Source: Streptomyces sp. AC555_RSS877
GTDB lineage: Bacteria; Actinomycetota; Actinomycetes; Streptomycetales; Streptomycetaceae
DNA: 64,000 nt
Reading direction: 5' to 3'
NCBI RefSeq assembly: GCF_019049245.1
Contig: NZ_JAGMUK010000077.1
Coordinates: 141,447-205,446, forward strand
Positions 52,316 to 61,086 of the stretch are shown one piece after another. Position 1 is the first letter of the stretch. The number at the start of each line of letters is the position of its first letter. The notes beneath the pieces are model-generated. The model did no database searches. It saw nothing but the letters and a program-made list of their open reading frames with translations, and was not told where the DNA came from. Made by a program: the position numbers and the translations under genes.

Positions 52316-53646
52316 CACTTGGCCTGTGCGATGTCCGTGTCGATCTGCTCGGCCGTGTCGGCGAGACCCGCCTTGAGGTCCTTGACCTTTCCGCTCTCGT
52401 ACTCGTACCCGAAGTTCTGGATCGTCGTGAGGTACACCCCGCCGTTGACGGAGGCCGGGGACGTCGTGGAGTTCGGGTTCGCGGCGATGTCCAGGAACGT
52501 CTTGAAGCGCGGGTCGTACGTCAGGTCCGGCGACTTGAGGGCCGCCAGTGTGGACGGCACGTTGTGGATGGCGTTGGAGAAGGCCACCACCGCGTCCGTG
52601 TCCGTGGTGATGTACTTGACCAGCTCCCAGGCCGCGTTCTGCTTCGTGCTGGTGGCGGCGATCCCGGCGATGGTGCCGGTGATGTAGCCCTTGCCGTACT
52701 GGTCGGCCTGGTCGTCGGGGACGGGCAGCGGGGCCACGCCGATCTCGAAGTTGGGCCCCGCGTCCAGGGCCATGCCCAGGCGCCACTCGCCGTCGAGCTG
52801 CATGGCGACCTGGCCGGTCTGGAAGGGGTGCTTGGGGCCCCACTCGTCGCCGAGCGTGGAGCGGTACTTCTCCAGCCGCTGGTAGCCGCCGAGTTCGTCG
52901 ACGAGCCTCTTCTGGAGGGTGAATCCGGCCTCGAAGGCGGGATCCTCGGCGAGGTTCGACTTGCCGCTGGAGTCGAAGTACGTGGGGGAGAACTGCCCGA
53001 GATAGTGCTCGGTCGTCGTCTCCCAGCCGTGGTAGTTCGGCATGAATCCCAGCTGCTTGTAGCTGTCGCCGTCGTCGATCGTCAGCTTCTTGGCGGCGGC
53101 TTCGAACTGGGACCAGGTCTTCGGCGGGCTGTCGATGCCCGCCTTCTCGAAGGCGGTCTTGTTGTAGTAGAGGCCGTAGGCGTCGCCCAGCAGCGGGACG
53201 CTGCACCGGTTCCCGTCGAACTGGGTGTACTCGTTCATCGCCTTCGGGAAGGTCTTCTCCGGGTCGATTCCCGCCTTCTCGAAGAGGGGGTTGAGGTCGA
53301 CCAGCGCGCCCGAGGAACAGAACTTGCCCACGTTGTTGGTGGTGAACGACGAGATCACGTCGGGCGCCTTGGCGCCGCCCGTCCTGAGCGCCTGGTTCAT
53401 CTTGTCGTCGGTCATGTTGCCGACGACGTTGACGTGGATGGTGGGGTGCGTCTTCTCGAAGCCGGCGACCAGCGACTTCACGGCCTTCACCTCGGCGGGC
53501 GCGCTCCAGGCGTGCCAGAAGTTGAGGGTCGTCTCCTTGCCGGCGTCGTCGCTCGCGTCGGAGCCGGACTGGCCGGTACAGGCGGTGGCGAGGAGGGCCA
53601 CGGAGACGGCGGCGGCGAGCGCGACTTTTCTTGACATTCCGGGCAT
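52315..53646 (-). CDS. Extracellular sugar-binding lipoprotein of an ABC importer
   Basis: 443 residues. A lipoprotein signal ends in LLATAC (lipobox Cys at about 23), so it is anchored on the membrane's outer face. The mature protein is a family-1 solute-binding fold: TLNFWHAWSAPAEVKAVKSLVAGFEKTHPTIHV, CSVPLLGDAYGLYYNKTAFEKAGI and KGYITGTIAGIAATSTKQNAAW. It captures an oligosaccharide for the two permeases. The regulatory context points to chitobiose, GlcNAc or a related glycan. GGGAG lies nine bases before the ATG at 53646. Confidence 0.92.
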   Translation of the reverse strand: MPGMSRKVALAAAVSVALLATACTGQSGSDASDDAGKETTLNFWHAWSAPAEVKAVKSLVAGFEKTHPTIHVNVVGNMTDDKMNQALRTGGAKAPDVISSFTTNNVGKFCSSGALVDLNPLFEKAGIDPEKTFPKAMNEYTQFDGNRCSVPLLGDAYGLYYNKTAFEKAGIDSPPKTWSQFEAAAKKLTIDDGDSYKQLGFMPNYHGWETTTEHYLGQFSPTYFDSSGKSNLAEDPAFEAGFTLQKRLVDELGGYQRLEKYRSTLGDEWGPKHPFQTGQVAMQLDGEWRLGMALDAGPNFEIGVAPLPVPDDQADQYGKGYITGTIAGIAATSTKQNAAWELVKYITTDTDAVVAFSNAIHNVPSTLAALKSPDLTYDPRFKTFLDIAANPNSTTSPASVNGGVYLTTIQNFGYEYESGKVKDLKAGLADTAEQIDTDIAQAK

Positions 53647-53728
53647 GACGGGGTCTCCCTAGGGCAGGGCTGGGGCAGGGGTGGTGGGTGTGCGAGTGTG
53701 CGGGGCTCTTGGTGAGGAGGCTGGGAAC

Positions 53729-54940
53729 TCAGCGCGAGGTGTCGAAGACCTCGTCGCGGGTGGCCGCGAGCGCGCTCTCCAGCGCGCCGCGCAGGACGGG
53801 GTGTTCCTGGACGTCGCCGACGACGAGCCGGGGCCGGGGCGCGGCCAGCTCCTCCAGTTCGGCCTGGACGAGAGCGCGCAGCGGTTCCCCGCCACAGGTG
53901 AGCGAGGCGCCGCTGAGGACGACGAGTTCGGGGTCGAGGACGGAGACGAGGGAGGCGAGACCGGTGGCGAGGTGCGTCGCGTACGCCTCCAGCAGCCGCC
54001 GGTGCGGACCGTCGTCGGCCTCCGCGGCGCGGGCGACGAGGGCGGCGGCGACCTCGGCGTACGGGCCGGACGGGATGTTCTTGACACCGAGCCGGCGGGC
54101 CAGCTTGGGGATCGCCTGAGAGCCGGCCAGCTCCTGGTAGCCGCCGCTGCCGGCCTTGCTGACCTGCCGGACCAGCGGGGTGCCCGGCACCGGAAGGAAG
54201 CCGACCTCGCCGGCGCCGCCGGTCCAGCCGCGGTGCAGCCGGCCGCCGAGGACCAGGGCGGCGCCGAGGCCTCCCTCGTTCCACAGCAGGACGAAGTCGC
54301 CGTGCCCGCGGGCCGCGCCGAGCCGCTGCTCGGCCACCGCGACGAGGTTCACGTCGTTCTCGTACTCGACCGGCATGGGCAGGGCGGCGGCGAGTTCGTC
54401 GAGCAGCGTGGGGGAGTGCCAGCCGGGCAGGTGGGAGGCGTAGCGCAGGCGGCCGGTGTTGGGGTCGAAGGCGCCGGGGGTGCCGATGACGAGCCGGTGC
54501 ACGTCGTCACGGGCGAGGCCGGCCGCCTTGACCGCGCCGTCCAGGGCGTCGCCGACCTGTCGGACGACGGGCTGCGTGGGACGCCGCCCCGGGGTCGGCA
54601 GCTCGTACGTCCCCACCGTGCGGCCGGTGATGTCGGCGACGGCGGCACGGACGCGCTCGGGGGTGACGTCGAGTCCGGCGGCGTACGCGGCGGCCGCGTT
54701 GACCTCGTACAGCTGGGCGTTGGGTCCCGGGCGGCCCTCGCTGGTGCCGGTCGCGAGGACCAGCCCGGACGCCTCCAGGCGGGCCAGGAGCTGGGACGCG
54801 GTCGGCTTCGACAGGCCGGTGAGCTTGCCGATCCGGGTGCGGGACAGCGGCCCGTGCTCCAGGAGGAGGTCCAGGGCGGCGCGGTCGTTCATGGCGCGCA
54901 GGACGCGCGGGGTGCCCGGCGTACCGGCGGTTCCTGCCAT
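53729..54940 (-). CDS. ROK-family transcriptional regulator of the sugar operon
   Basis: 403 residues. Winged HTH about 15-75 (DRAALDLLLEHGPLSRTRIGKLTGLSKPTASQLLARLE) followed by a ROK sugar-binding domain (about 85-400) with LVIGTPGAFDPN, ENDVNLVAVAEQRLGAA and VLLWNEGGLGAALVLGGRLHRGWTGGAGEVGFLPVP. The usual CxCGxxGC zinc site is not evident, so the ligand site may be degenerate or the protein a pure sensor. It probably represses its own operon until the imported sugar or its phosphate binds. AGGTG precedes the ATG at 54940. Confidence 0.9.
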   Translation of the reverse strand: MAGTAGTPGTPRVLRAMNDRAALDLLLEHGPLSRTRIGKLTGLSKPTASQLLARLEASGLVLATGTSEGRPGPNAQLYEVNAAAAYAAGLDVTPERVRAAVADITGRTVGTYELPTPGRRPTQPVVRQVGDALDGAVKAAGLARDDVHRLVIGTPGAFDPNTGRLRYASHLPGWHSPTLLDELAAALPMPVEYENDVNLVAVAEQRLGAARGHGDFVLLWNEGGLGAALVLGGRLHRGWTGGAGEVGFLPVPGTPLVRQVSKAGSGGYQELAGSQAIPKLARRLGVKNIPSGPYAEVAAALVARAAEADDGPHRRLLEAYATHLATGLASLVSVLDPELVVLSGASLTCGGEPLRALVQAELEELAAPRPRLVVGDVQEHPVLRGALESALAATRDEVFDTSR

Positions 54941-55014
54941 GGGGTCGACACCTGCCTCTCGGCTGTCCAGGTTCCCAGTGATCAGGCCGGGAAGTCCATC
55001 TCGGCGTGATTGTT

Positions 55015-55027
55015 AGGAAGGTTTCCT
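55015..55027. promoter_or_regulatory. Palindrome AGGAA-GGT-TTCCT, candidate ROK operator
   Basis: AGGAAGGTTTCCT (within TTAGGAAGGTTTCCTGT) has 5-bp arms and lies just after the predicted transcription start, about 75 bases upstream of the ROK gene. AGGAAA-n-TTTCCT-like palindromes are expected before ROK-regulated sugar genes in actinomycetes; binding is inferred. Confidence 0.5.
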
Positions 55028-55033
55028 GTCTGG

Positions 55034-55045
55034 TGGTCTGGACCA
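55034..55045. promoter_or_regulatory. DasR-responsive element (dre)-like palindrome
   Basis: TGGTCTGGACCA has 5-bp perfect arms around TG and differs from the dre core TGGTCTAGACCA at one base. DasR is the GntR-family regulator of GlcNAc and chitin metabolism in Streptomyces. The site overlaps four bases of the predicted -10, as expected for a repressor. Confidence 0.7.
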
Positions 55046-55071
55046 TAGAACTGGCGTGAAGCAGCCGTCAA
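55042..55071 (-). promoter_or_regulatory. Predicted promoter of the ROK/sugar operon
   Basis: On the minus strand, TTGACG (55071-55066) and TATGGT (55047-55042) are separated by 18 bases, a good fit to the housekeeping consensus. Transcription should start near 55035, giving a leader of about 95 bases. The -10 overlaps the dre-like palindrome. Confidence 0.6.
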
Positions 55072-55156
55072 GAGACCGACGCCGAGGCAACACAGTCGTT
55101 ACCTGCCGGGGCGACAAGGGGGTGAGGGCAGCCGGGCACGGCCGGAATGCGACAAG

Positions 55157-55196
55157 CGAGAGGGGGCGCCCGGAAAGATCCGGGCGCCCCCTCTCG
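55157..55196 (-). terminator. Strong hairpin terminator of the mscS gene
   Basis: Perfect 18-bp stem (55157-55174 with 55179-55196) around an AAGA loop, ending eight bases past the stop codon of the MscS gene at 55205. No T-tract. It also insulates the ROK promoter from the other side. Confidence 0.88.
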
Positions 55197-55204
55197 TACG
55201 TCTC

Positions 55205-56287
55205 CTACTTCGCCACACCCGGAGGCGTCAGCGGCGTGGCCGCCTGCGCCTGCGGTGACGCCGTGTTGGAGTACGCCGACGGGGCCGCCATGCCGGCCGT
55301 CGGATCCGCGTCCGGATCCGCCTCCGCGGGGAGGGCGGGGCCGCCGACGATCGGGATGCTCGCCGCGTCGAAGGCGTGCTTGATGCGCCAGCGCAGTTCG
55401 CGTTCGACGGTGAGGGCCTTGCCGGGCATCGTCTTGGCGGAGACGCGGACGACCATCGAGTCGAGCAGGACGCTGTCCAGGCCGAGGACCTCGATCGGGC
55501 CCCACAGCAGCTCGTTCCAGGGCTCTTCCTTGCTCATCTTCTCGGCGACCTCGTTCAGGGTCCGCTTCACCTTGTCGAGGTCCTCGTCGGAGCGGACGGT
55601 GACGTCGACGCCGGCCGTGGCCCAGCCCTGGGAGAGGTTGCCGATGCGCTTGACCTCGCCGTTTCGGACGTACCAGATCTCGCCGTTGTCGCCGCGCAGC
55701 TTCGTGACGCGCAGGCCCACCTCGATGACCTCGCCCGCGGCCACGCCCGCGTCGATGCTGTCGCCGACGCCGTACTGGTCCTCAAGGATCATGAAGACGC
55801 CGGACAGGAAGTCCGTCACCAGGTTCCGGGCGCCGAAACCGATCGCCACACCCGCGACACCGGCGGACGCCAGCAGCGGGGCGAGGTTGATCTGGAAGGT
55901 GCCGAGGATCATCAGGGCCGCGGTGCCGAGGATCAGGAAGCTCGCGACCGAGCGGAGCACCGAGCCGATCGCCTGGGAGCGCTGACGGCGGCGCTCCACG
56001 TTCACCAGCAGACCGCCGAGCGGGCTGCCGTCGACCGGCACCGAGCGGTTCATCCGGTCGATCAGCTTGGTGATCGCCCGCCGCACCACGAATCTCAGGA
56101 CCGCCGCTATCACCAGGATCAGCAGGACCCTCAGGCCGATGGCCAGCCAGGTGGACCAGTTCTGCTCGATCCAGCTGGCGGCGTTCGTCGCGCTCTCCTG
56201 GGCGTCCTCGAGCGACGGCACGGCCGGAGCGGTGGGCGACGGCGACGGCGACGGACCGGCGGCCAGTAGGACGGCGGACAAGGACAC
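55205..56287 (-). CDS. MscS-family small-conductance mechanosensitive channel
   Basis: 360 residues. Three transmembrane segments: WLAIGLRVLLILVIAAVLRFVV (about 47-68), SVASFLILGTAALMILGTF (about 113-131), and the pore helix LAPLLASAGVAGVAIGFGARNLVTDFLSGVFMI (about 137-169) with alternating Gly/Ala. The beta domain follows (ILEDQYGVGD... ...VEVGLRVTKLRGDNGEIWYVRNGEV), then a cytoplasmic alpha/beta cage and a Pro/Ala tail. It opens under membrane tension during osmotic downshock. GTG at 56287 has GGAGG eight bases upstream. Confidence 0.9.
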   Translation of the reverse strand: MSLSAVLLAAGPSPSPSPTAPAVPSLEDAQESATNAASWIEQNWSTWLAIGLRVLLILVIAAVLRFVVRRAITKLIDRMNRSVPVDGSPLGGLLVNVERRRQRSQAIGSVLRSVASFLILGTAALMILGTFQINLAPLLASAGVAGVAIGFGARNLVTDFLSGVFMILEDQYGVGDSIDAGVAAGEVIEVGLRVTKLRGDNGEIWYVRNGEVKRIGNLSQGWATAGVDVTVRSDEDLDKVKRTLNEVAEKMSKEEPWNELLWGPIEVLGLDSVLLDSMVVRVSAKTMPGKALTVERELRWRIKHAFDAASIPIVGGPALPAEADPDADPTAGMAAPSAYSNTASPQAQAATPLTPPGVAK

Positions 56288-56626
56288 GGCAGGTACCTCC
56301 AGTGCAGCGGTCCGCCCCTCCGGCAGCGGTCAAGGTCGTCCAGCCGTGCTTCAAGGTCACGGAAAGGTCACCGGTGGGGCAGACCCACCACACTATCGGG
56401 GCATCGTGTGTGGATCGTTGTGATGTTCGAGGGAGAGACGGCTTTCACCTGGGGATGAACAGGTGGGATGAACAATTCGTGATCCGGGGGAGGAACCGGA
56501 TGTGGTCGAAAACACTCCCAGCCCGTTACGGGGACATGGTGGCGCTTCCGCCAGGCATGAGGGGAGACTGACTACGAAATCGTCCCGGCGCGAGCCACGC
56601 GCCGCCGGCGTCCAAGGAGGCCATCC
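56288..56626. other. 339-bp divergent intergenic region between mscS and HNH genes
   Basis: Both promoters should be here. GGTGGG/CCCACC (56373-56389) forms a 6-bp hairpin, and GGGATGAACA occurs twice around 56452-56475. No recognisable -35/-10 or gene. Confidence 0.4.
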
Positions 56627-57163
56627 GTGCCGCATGTCCTGGTCCTGAACGCGTCGTACGAGCCGCTCGGCGTCGTACCGCTCCGCCGCGCACTCATCCT
56701 CGTGCTCGAGAACAAGGCCGTGTGCCTCGAGGAGTCCGGCGCCTTCATGCACAGCGCTACCGTCACAGTCCCCGCACCCAGCGTGGTCCGGCTCAAGCGA
56801 TTCGTCCGGGTTCCCTATCGGGGGCCCGTTCCTCTGACCCGGCGGGCGTTGTTCGCCCGTGACGGGGGCCGGTGCATGTACTGCGGTGGCGTCGCAACCA
56901 GCGTCGACCACGTCATCCCGCGCAGCCGCGGGGGCAAGCACGTCTGGGACAACGTGGTCGCCTCGTGCCGCCGCTGCAACCACGTGAAGGCCGACCGCCA
57001 TCTCGTCGAGATCGGCTGGCGGCTGCGTCACAAACCCGCCCCTCCCACCGGCCTGGCCTGGCGCATCATCGGGACCGGCCACCGGGATCCGCGCTGGATG
57101 CCGTACTTGCAGCCATACGGCGCCGACGACGCCTTGGCCCGGATCGAAGGCATTTCCGCCTGA
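56627..57163 (+). CDS. HNH endonuclease-domain protein
   Basis: 178 residues. The N-terminal part MPHVLVLNASYEPLGVVPLRRALILVL is typical of actinobacterial HNH proteins of this length. The HNH core is CMYCGG, DHVIPRSRGGKHVWDNVVASC, CRRCNHVKADR: two Cys pairs binding zinc with the catalytic His in DHV and Asn in the middle helix. No restriction or intein context is seen. AAGGAGG, the strongest ribosome site of the window, lies seven bases before the GTG at 56627. Cellular role unknown. Confidence 0.92.
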   Translation: MPHVLVLNASYEPLGVVPLRRALILVLENKAVCLEESGAFMHSATVTVPAPSVVRLKRFVRVPYRGPVPLTRRALFARDGGRCMYCGGVATSVDHVIPRSRGGKHVWDNVVASCRRCNHVKADRHLVEIGWRLRHKPAPPTGLAWRIIGTGHRDPRWMPYLQPYGADDALARIEGISA

Positions 57164-57195
57164 CATCGATCCGGGCTTTCGCATGTCCGCCGTCC

Positions 57196-57230
57196 GTGCC
57201 GGCCCCACGTCCCTGACGTGGGGCCGGCAC
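57196..57230. terminator. Bidirectional hairpin terminator between HNH gene and ABC/sigma operon
   Basis: A perfect 16-bp stem (57196-57211 with 57215-57230) and a three-base CCT loop, 33 bases after the HNH stop and two bases after the stop of the last gene of the minus-strand operon. Confidence 0.9.
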
Positions 57231-57231
57231 T

Positions 57232-57870
57232 TCAGTGGCGCACCGCCTCCGCCCGCGCCCCGCGTACGACGTACAGCGCCCCGCCCACCACGCAGGCCGC
57301 CAGCGCCGCGGCCCAGGCGCCCGCCTCCCCGCCGGGCTGCACCGGCCAGGCCCACACCGTGCTCGCGCGCCCGTGCGCACCGGCGCCCCCCAGGTACACG
57401 GCGCTGACGTAGCCGAAGGCCGGCAGCCAGCTCAGCCGGGCGCCGAGCAGGGCGGCCGCGGCCGCGGTGAGGCCGGTGGAGCCGAGCGTGTTGCGGATCA
57501 TCGCCGGCGGCCCGAACACCGACGCGTGCCCGAGCACCGCCACCGACAGCAGGGCCGCGGCGAGCGCGGTGAGGGTCAGGAGATGGACCAGACGCCGCCG
57601 CCACCAGGGGTGCACGGCCGTACGGTCCAGCTCCTCGGACGCGGTGTACAGACTCGACCCGATCACCGCGGCGGCGAACAGCGGGGCCAGCGCCACGACC
57701 GGCACCCGCCGTTCCGGATCCACGTAGGCGTCCAGCCCGTGAGCCGCCCACACGGCGAGCCCGGCAGTGGCGAAGAGCACCGCGAGGGCGCGCGGGACGG
57801 TACGCGAGCGGGCGTAGAGAAGCAGTCCGGCGGCGCGCGAACGGCCGTACGGCACGGAGAGTTCGCTCAC
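57232..57870 (-). CDS. Polytopic membrane protein, last gene of ECF/ABC operon
   Basis: 212 residues with about six hydrophobic segments (for example RALAVLFATAGLAVWAAHGL, VPVVALAPLFAAAVIGSSL, LVHLLTLTALAAALLSVAVLG). No family motif is seen. It resembles the small membrane partner that accompanies ABC-2-type permeases. The GTG start at 57870 overlaps the upstream permease by four bases (GTGA). Function unknown. Confidence 0.72.
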   Translation of the reverse strand: MSELSVPYGRSRAAGLLLYARSRTVPRALAVLFATAGLAVWAAHGLDAYVDPERRVPVVALAPLFAAAVIGSSLYTASEELDRTAVHPWWRRRLVHLLTLTALAAALLSVAVLGHASVFGPPAMIRNTLGSTGLTAAAAALLGARLSWLPAFGYVSAVYLGGAGAHGRASTVWAWPVQPGGEAGAWAAALAACVVGGALYVVRGARAEAVRH

Positions 57871-59201
57871 AGCGCCGGCACCGCGCTCGGCGTACACTCG
57901 CTCGCCGTCGCGAAGTACTCCGACAGCCAGGCGCGGCGCTCCCGCTCGCCCATCGCCTCAAGACGGGCCCGGGCCTCCCGCCGGGCCTCGAGCCGGGCGC
58001 GGTCGGCCTCGCCCCTCTCGGCCAGTTGCTCGTCGAACTCCTTCTCCAACGGGCTGGGCGCCAGATGGTGCTCCACGGCGTCGTCGACCGCCTCCAGAAG
58101 CGGATCCACCTCGTCGCACTCCACCCGGCCGTACAGCGCCATCCCGGCCGCCCACGCGTACTCCCGCGGATCGGTGAGCTCACCCCGTACGACGCTCCAG
58201 CCGAAGGGCGTGAGCATCGGCAGCTCCACCTCGTCCCGGCCCGGTCGCCCCGGCCGGTCCTCGTAGCGCACCGGCAGGTTCCGTACGCCCTCCAGGCGGC
58301 CGGTGAGCCCGGACAGGGCATCCCTCACCTGCGGAAGAAGCTCCTCGTAGCGGGCGTTCACGCAGATCTGCGGGGTCGTGGAGGTGTCGCACACCTGGCG
58401 GCGGGCGACCGGGTTGGTGTGCCACAGGCCGTCCCCGGTCTGCACCAGCAGCACGCCTGCGGCGGTCGCGGCGGCCAGCGGCAGCACAGCGGACACCCGG
58501 CGGCGGGCGGCGTACGCGAGGACCGCAGCGGCCGCGAGACCTCCCGTCCACCCCACCATCGCCACCGGCTGCCACCACACGGGGTCCGCCGTGGTGGTCA
58601 CGCCGTCGACGACGGGCGACAGAGGGGCGAGGCCGCCACGGCCGTCGTACGACAGGACACCGAGGCCGACGTACGCGCCCACCGCCAGCAGCGGTGCCGC
58701 GAGCCGCCAGGCCACCAGCCGGCCCACCACCTGGCCCGCCAGGACGGCGGACGCCAGGACGACCGCGTCCGTGAGCGCCGCGACCGGGTACGGACTGTCG
58801 CCCGTGGCGCGGTACCAGGTGGCGAGCCAGGCCAGGACGACCGCGACCGCGTACCCGGCGACCACCCACAGCACCAGCGGCAGCACCGACGCCAGCAGCC
58901 GGGCGAGCGGGCCGCGCGCGGACACCGCCAGCAGTTCCTCGGTGCCGCGTCTGCGCTCGCGTCCCCCGTGCCAGCAGCCCGCGGCCAGGGCCAGCGGGAC
59001 ACCCAGCAGCCCGGACACCGTGTGCAGCCGCTCGCGGGTCTCGGCCCAGCCGCCCTGCCACTGCGTCGAGTCGGCGGCCAGCGCGACCGTGAACGTCAGC
59101 AGGACGGCGGCCCCCGCCCAGGGGCCGAACCCACGCACGACCTCGGCGCACAGGGGGTGCCGCGCGCTCTCCGGTCTTCTCTCCGCCACGAGGGTCATCA
59201 C
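57867..59201 (-). CDS. ABC-2-like membrane protein of the ECF/ABC operon
   Basis: 444 residues. Roughly six to eight membrane segments in the first 290 residues (VVRGFGPWAGAAVLLTFTVALAADS, LASVLPLVLWVVAGYAVAVVLAWL and others), then a soluble domain (about 290-444) with two Cys (RRQVCDTSTTPQICVNARY) and a charged Glu/Arg-rich end. The TEELLAVSARGPLARLLAS segment resembles the coupling region of ABC-2 permeases. GTG at 59201 overlaps the ATPase stop by four bases, with GGAGG seven bases upstream. Likely the transport or sensing partner of the following ATPase. Confidence 0.75.
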   Translation of the reverse strand: MMTLVAERRPESARHPLCAEVVRGFGPWAGAAVLLTFTVALAADSTQWQGGWAETRERLHTVSGLLGVPLALAAGCWHGGRERRRGTEELLAVSARGPLARLLASVLPLVLWVVAGYAVAVVLAWLATWYRATGDSPYPVAALTDAVVLASAVLAGQVVGRLVAWRLAAPLLAVGAYVGLGVLSYDGRGGLAPLSPVVDGVTTTADPVWWQPVAMVGWTGGLAAAAVLAYAARRRVSAVLPLAAATAAGVLLVQTGDGLWHTNPVARRQVCDTSTTPQICVNARYEELLPQVRDALSGLTGRLEGVRNLPVRYEDRPGRPGRDEVELPMLTPFGWSVVRGELTDPREYAWAAGMALYGRVECDEVDPLLEAVDDAVEHHLAPSPLEKEFDEQLAERGEADRARLEARREARARLEAMGERERRAWLSEYFATASECTPSAVPAL

Positions 59202-60028
59202 GCCGTCCCCTCCAGCGCCGGGGCCGGTGCGGTGGACGCGCGGTGGGCGCGCAGGGCCGCCGTGTAGCCGCGCTCGATCGGGTTGTCGCCGACGCCGCCC
59301 GCCGACTCGCCGAGCGCGGCCAGCGACTCGGGGGTGCCGCGATAGGCCACCCGGCCCGCCTCGACGAGGGTGACCTCCGTGCAGGCCGCCGCCACGTCCT
59401 CCACCAGGTGCGTGGAGACGATGACGGTGGACGAGGTGCCCAGCTCGCGCAACAGTTCGCGGAACTCCACGCGCTGCTCCGGGTCGAGACCGGCGGTCGG
59501 CTCGTCGAGCAGCAGCACGTCGGGGTCGTTGACGATGGCCTGCGCGATGCCGACACGCCGGACCATGCCACCGGACAGCGTCCTGACCTTCGCGTCGACG
59601 CGGTCGGCGAGACCGACCCGGGCGACGGCCCGTTCGACGGCGGCCGGGGTCGTGGCCGCGGGCATCTCCTTCAGCCAGGCCACGTACGCGACGAACTCCC
59701 GCACGGTGAAGCCCGGGTAGTAGCCGAACTCCTGCGGCAGATAGCCCAGCCGCCGCCGCACCGCGGCCCGCCGCCGGTGGTCGCGGACGTCGTCCCCGAG
59801 CAGCTCCACCCGGCCGCCGGCCGGTGCCGCGACCGTGGCGAGGACCCGGATCAGCGAGGTCTTGCCCGCCCCGTTCGGGCCGAGGAGCCCGTGCACACCG
59901 GGGCCGAAGCCGAGGTCCACCGAGTCGAGGGCGACGGTTTTGCGATGCCGGACGTGCAGCCCGGTCACTCGTATCGTGCTCAACGGTTCTCCAGACGTGG
60001 CAGGCGAGGAGCGCGCGGCCGCGGTCAC
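59198..60028 (-). CDS. ABC transporter ATPase
   Basis: 276 residues. Walker A LLGPNGAGKTSLIRVL (about 50), a Q-loop in LGYLPQEFGYYPG, signature LSGGMVRRVGIAQAIV, Walker B VLLLDEPTAGLDP and H-loop VSTHLVED. This is the CcmA/NatA/ABC-2 exporter type. It overlaps both neighbours by four bases (GTGA at 60028-60025 and 59201-59198), so it works with the two membrane proteins that follow and probably with the zinc-finger permease before it. Confidence 0.92.
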   Translation of the reverse strand: MTAAARSSPATSGEPLSTIRVTGLHVRHRKTVALDSVDLGFGPGVHGLLGPNGAGKTSLIRVLATVAAPAGGRVELLGDDVRDHRRRAAVRRRLGYLPQEFGYYPGFTVREFVAYVAWLKEMPAATTPAAVERAVARVGLADRVDAKVRTLSGGMVRRVGIAQAIVNDPDVLLLDEPTAGLDPEQRVEFRELLRELGTSSTVIVSTHLVEDVAAACTEVTLVEAGRVAYRGTPESLAALGESAGGVGDNPIERGYTAALRAHRASTAPAPALEGTA

Positions 60029-61086
60029 GGTCTCTCCAGGCGGTCGTGGGCGGGACGGCGGGCGGCCAGCAGTACGGCGCACAGGACGGCCGCAGCCGCC
60101 CAGCCGCCCTGCGCCGGGGCGCCGTCGAGGCAGTACGCGAGCTGTTCGGACAGGCGGGCCGTCAGCCGCCCGCCGGGCGCGACGAGCGCCGGGGCGAGTA
60201 CGGCGGACAGCCAGCCGCCGCCGGTCACGGCCGCCGCCGCCCGCCAGCCGACGTAACCGGCCAGGGTCAGCGAGGCCAGCGTCAGCGCGAGCCCCGGCAG
60301 CAGCCAGGCGGCCGCGCCCGGGGCACCCGAGGACGGCACCAGTACCCCGGCGAGGGTCAGCAGCGGCAGACTCACCGCCAGCACGGCTGCCGTCCGCGTG
60401 AGCACCAGCCGCAGCCCCGCGGACGGCGTGGACGCGGCGATCTCGTGCACCGGATCGGCGTGCGATCCGTAGGACAGGGCGACCCCGGCCACCGGCACGA
60501 CCGGCGCGATCGCCAGCAGCAGGGGCCGGGCGCCGGTGAAGTCGGCGCCGTAGGCGAGAGCGACCGCTCCGACCGCCACGAGCAGCACGGCCGGCAGCCA
60601 GGCACCGCGCACGGCGGGACCGGCGGCCCAGAGGACGCGGGTGAGGCGGGAGCCGAGGGGGAGGCCGAGGTGCCTCGGGAGCCGGAGGCGGGTTCGGGCG
60701 TAGGCGTGGGAGGGAGCAGGGGTGTGCTGAGCCGGGGCCGACGCCGCTGACGCGGCCGGAGCAGTGGGCGCCGCCGCGGGTGGCCGGGTGGACCGGGGCC
60801 CGGCCGCGGAGGCCGGGCCGGGGCCGGCTGCGGCTGCCCCGCTCGGGGCGCTCGCGGCGCCCGCCGGTGCCGCCTCGCGTACGTCGGCCGGCGCCGCGCG
60901 CAGCACCGCGCCCCGTACCTCCGCCAGCACCACCCCCGCCGCCGTCGCCCGCACCGCCCGCGACACGCGGGCCGCGCACCGGCCGCAGCTCTCCAGGTGC
61001 TTCTCCAGGGACCAGGCGTCCGGTTCCGGCAGGGTGCCGTCGCCGTAGCGGGTGACCAGGTCGTCGGACGCGTGCCAGCCGGTCAT
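60025..61086 (-). CDS. Zinc-finger (anti-sigma type) domain fused to a membrane permease-like domain
   Basis: 353 residues. The N-terminus (MTGWHASDDLVTRYGDGTLPEPDAW, then SLEKHLESCGRCAARVSRAVR) has the His-x3-Cys-x2-Cys motif of zf-HC2 anti-sigma factors. An Ala/Pro linker (about 75-125) leads to about six hydrophobic segments (for example AWLPAVLLVAVGAVALAYG, LLLAIAPVVPVAGVALSYG, GAAAWLLPGLALTLASLTLAG) of ABC-2 permease type. It directly follows the ECF sigma gene (ATGA overlap). It is the presumed membrane-bound anti-sigma, tying sigma activity to the transporter. Confidence 0.82.
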   Translation of the reverse strand: MTGWHASDDLVTRYGDGTLPEPDAWSLEKHLESCGRCAARVSRAVRATAAGVVLAEVRGAVLRAAPADVREAAPAGAASAPSGAAAAGPGPASAAGPRSTRPPAAAPTAPAASAASAPAQHTPAPSHAYARTRLRLPRHLGLPLGSRLTRVLWAAGPAVRGAWLPAVLLVAVGAVALAYGADFTGARPLLLAIAPVVPVAGVALSYGSHADPVHEIAASTPSAGLRLVLTRTAAVLAVSLPLLTLAGVLVPSSGAPGAAAWLLPGLALTLASLTLAGYVGWRAAAAVTGGGWLSAVLAPALVAPGGRLTARLSEQLAYCLDGAPAQGGWAAAAVLCAVLLAARRPAHDRLERP

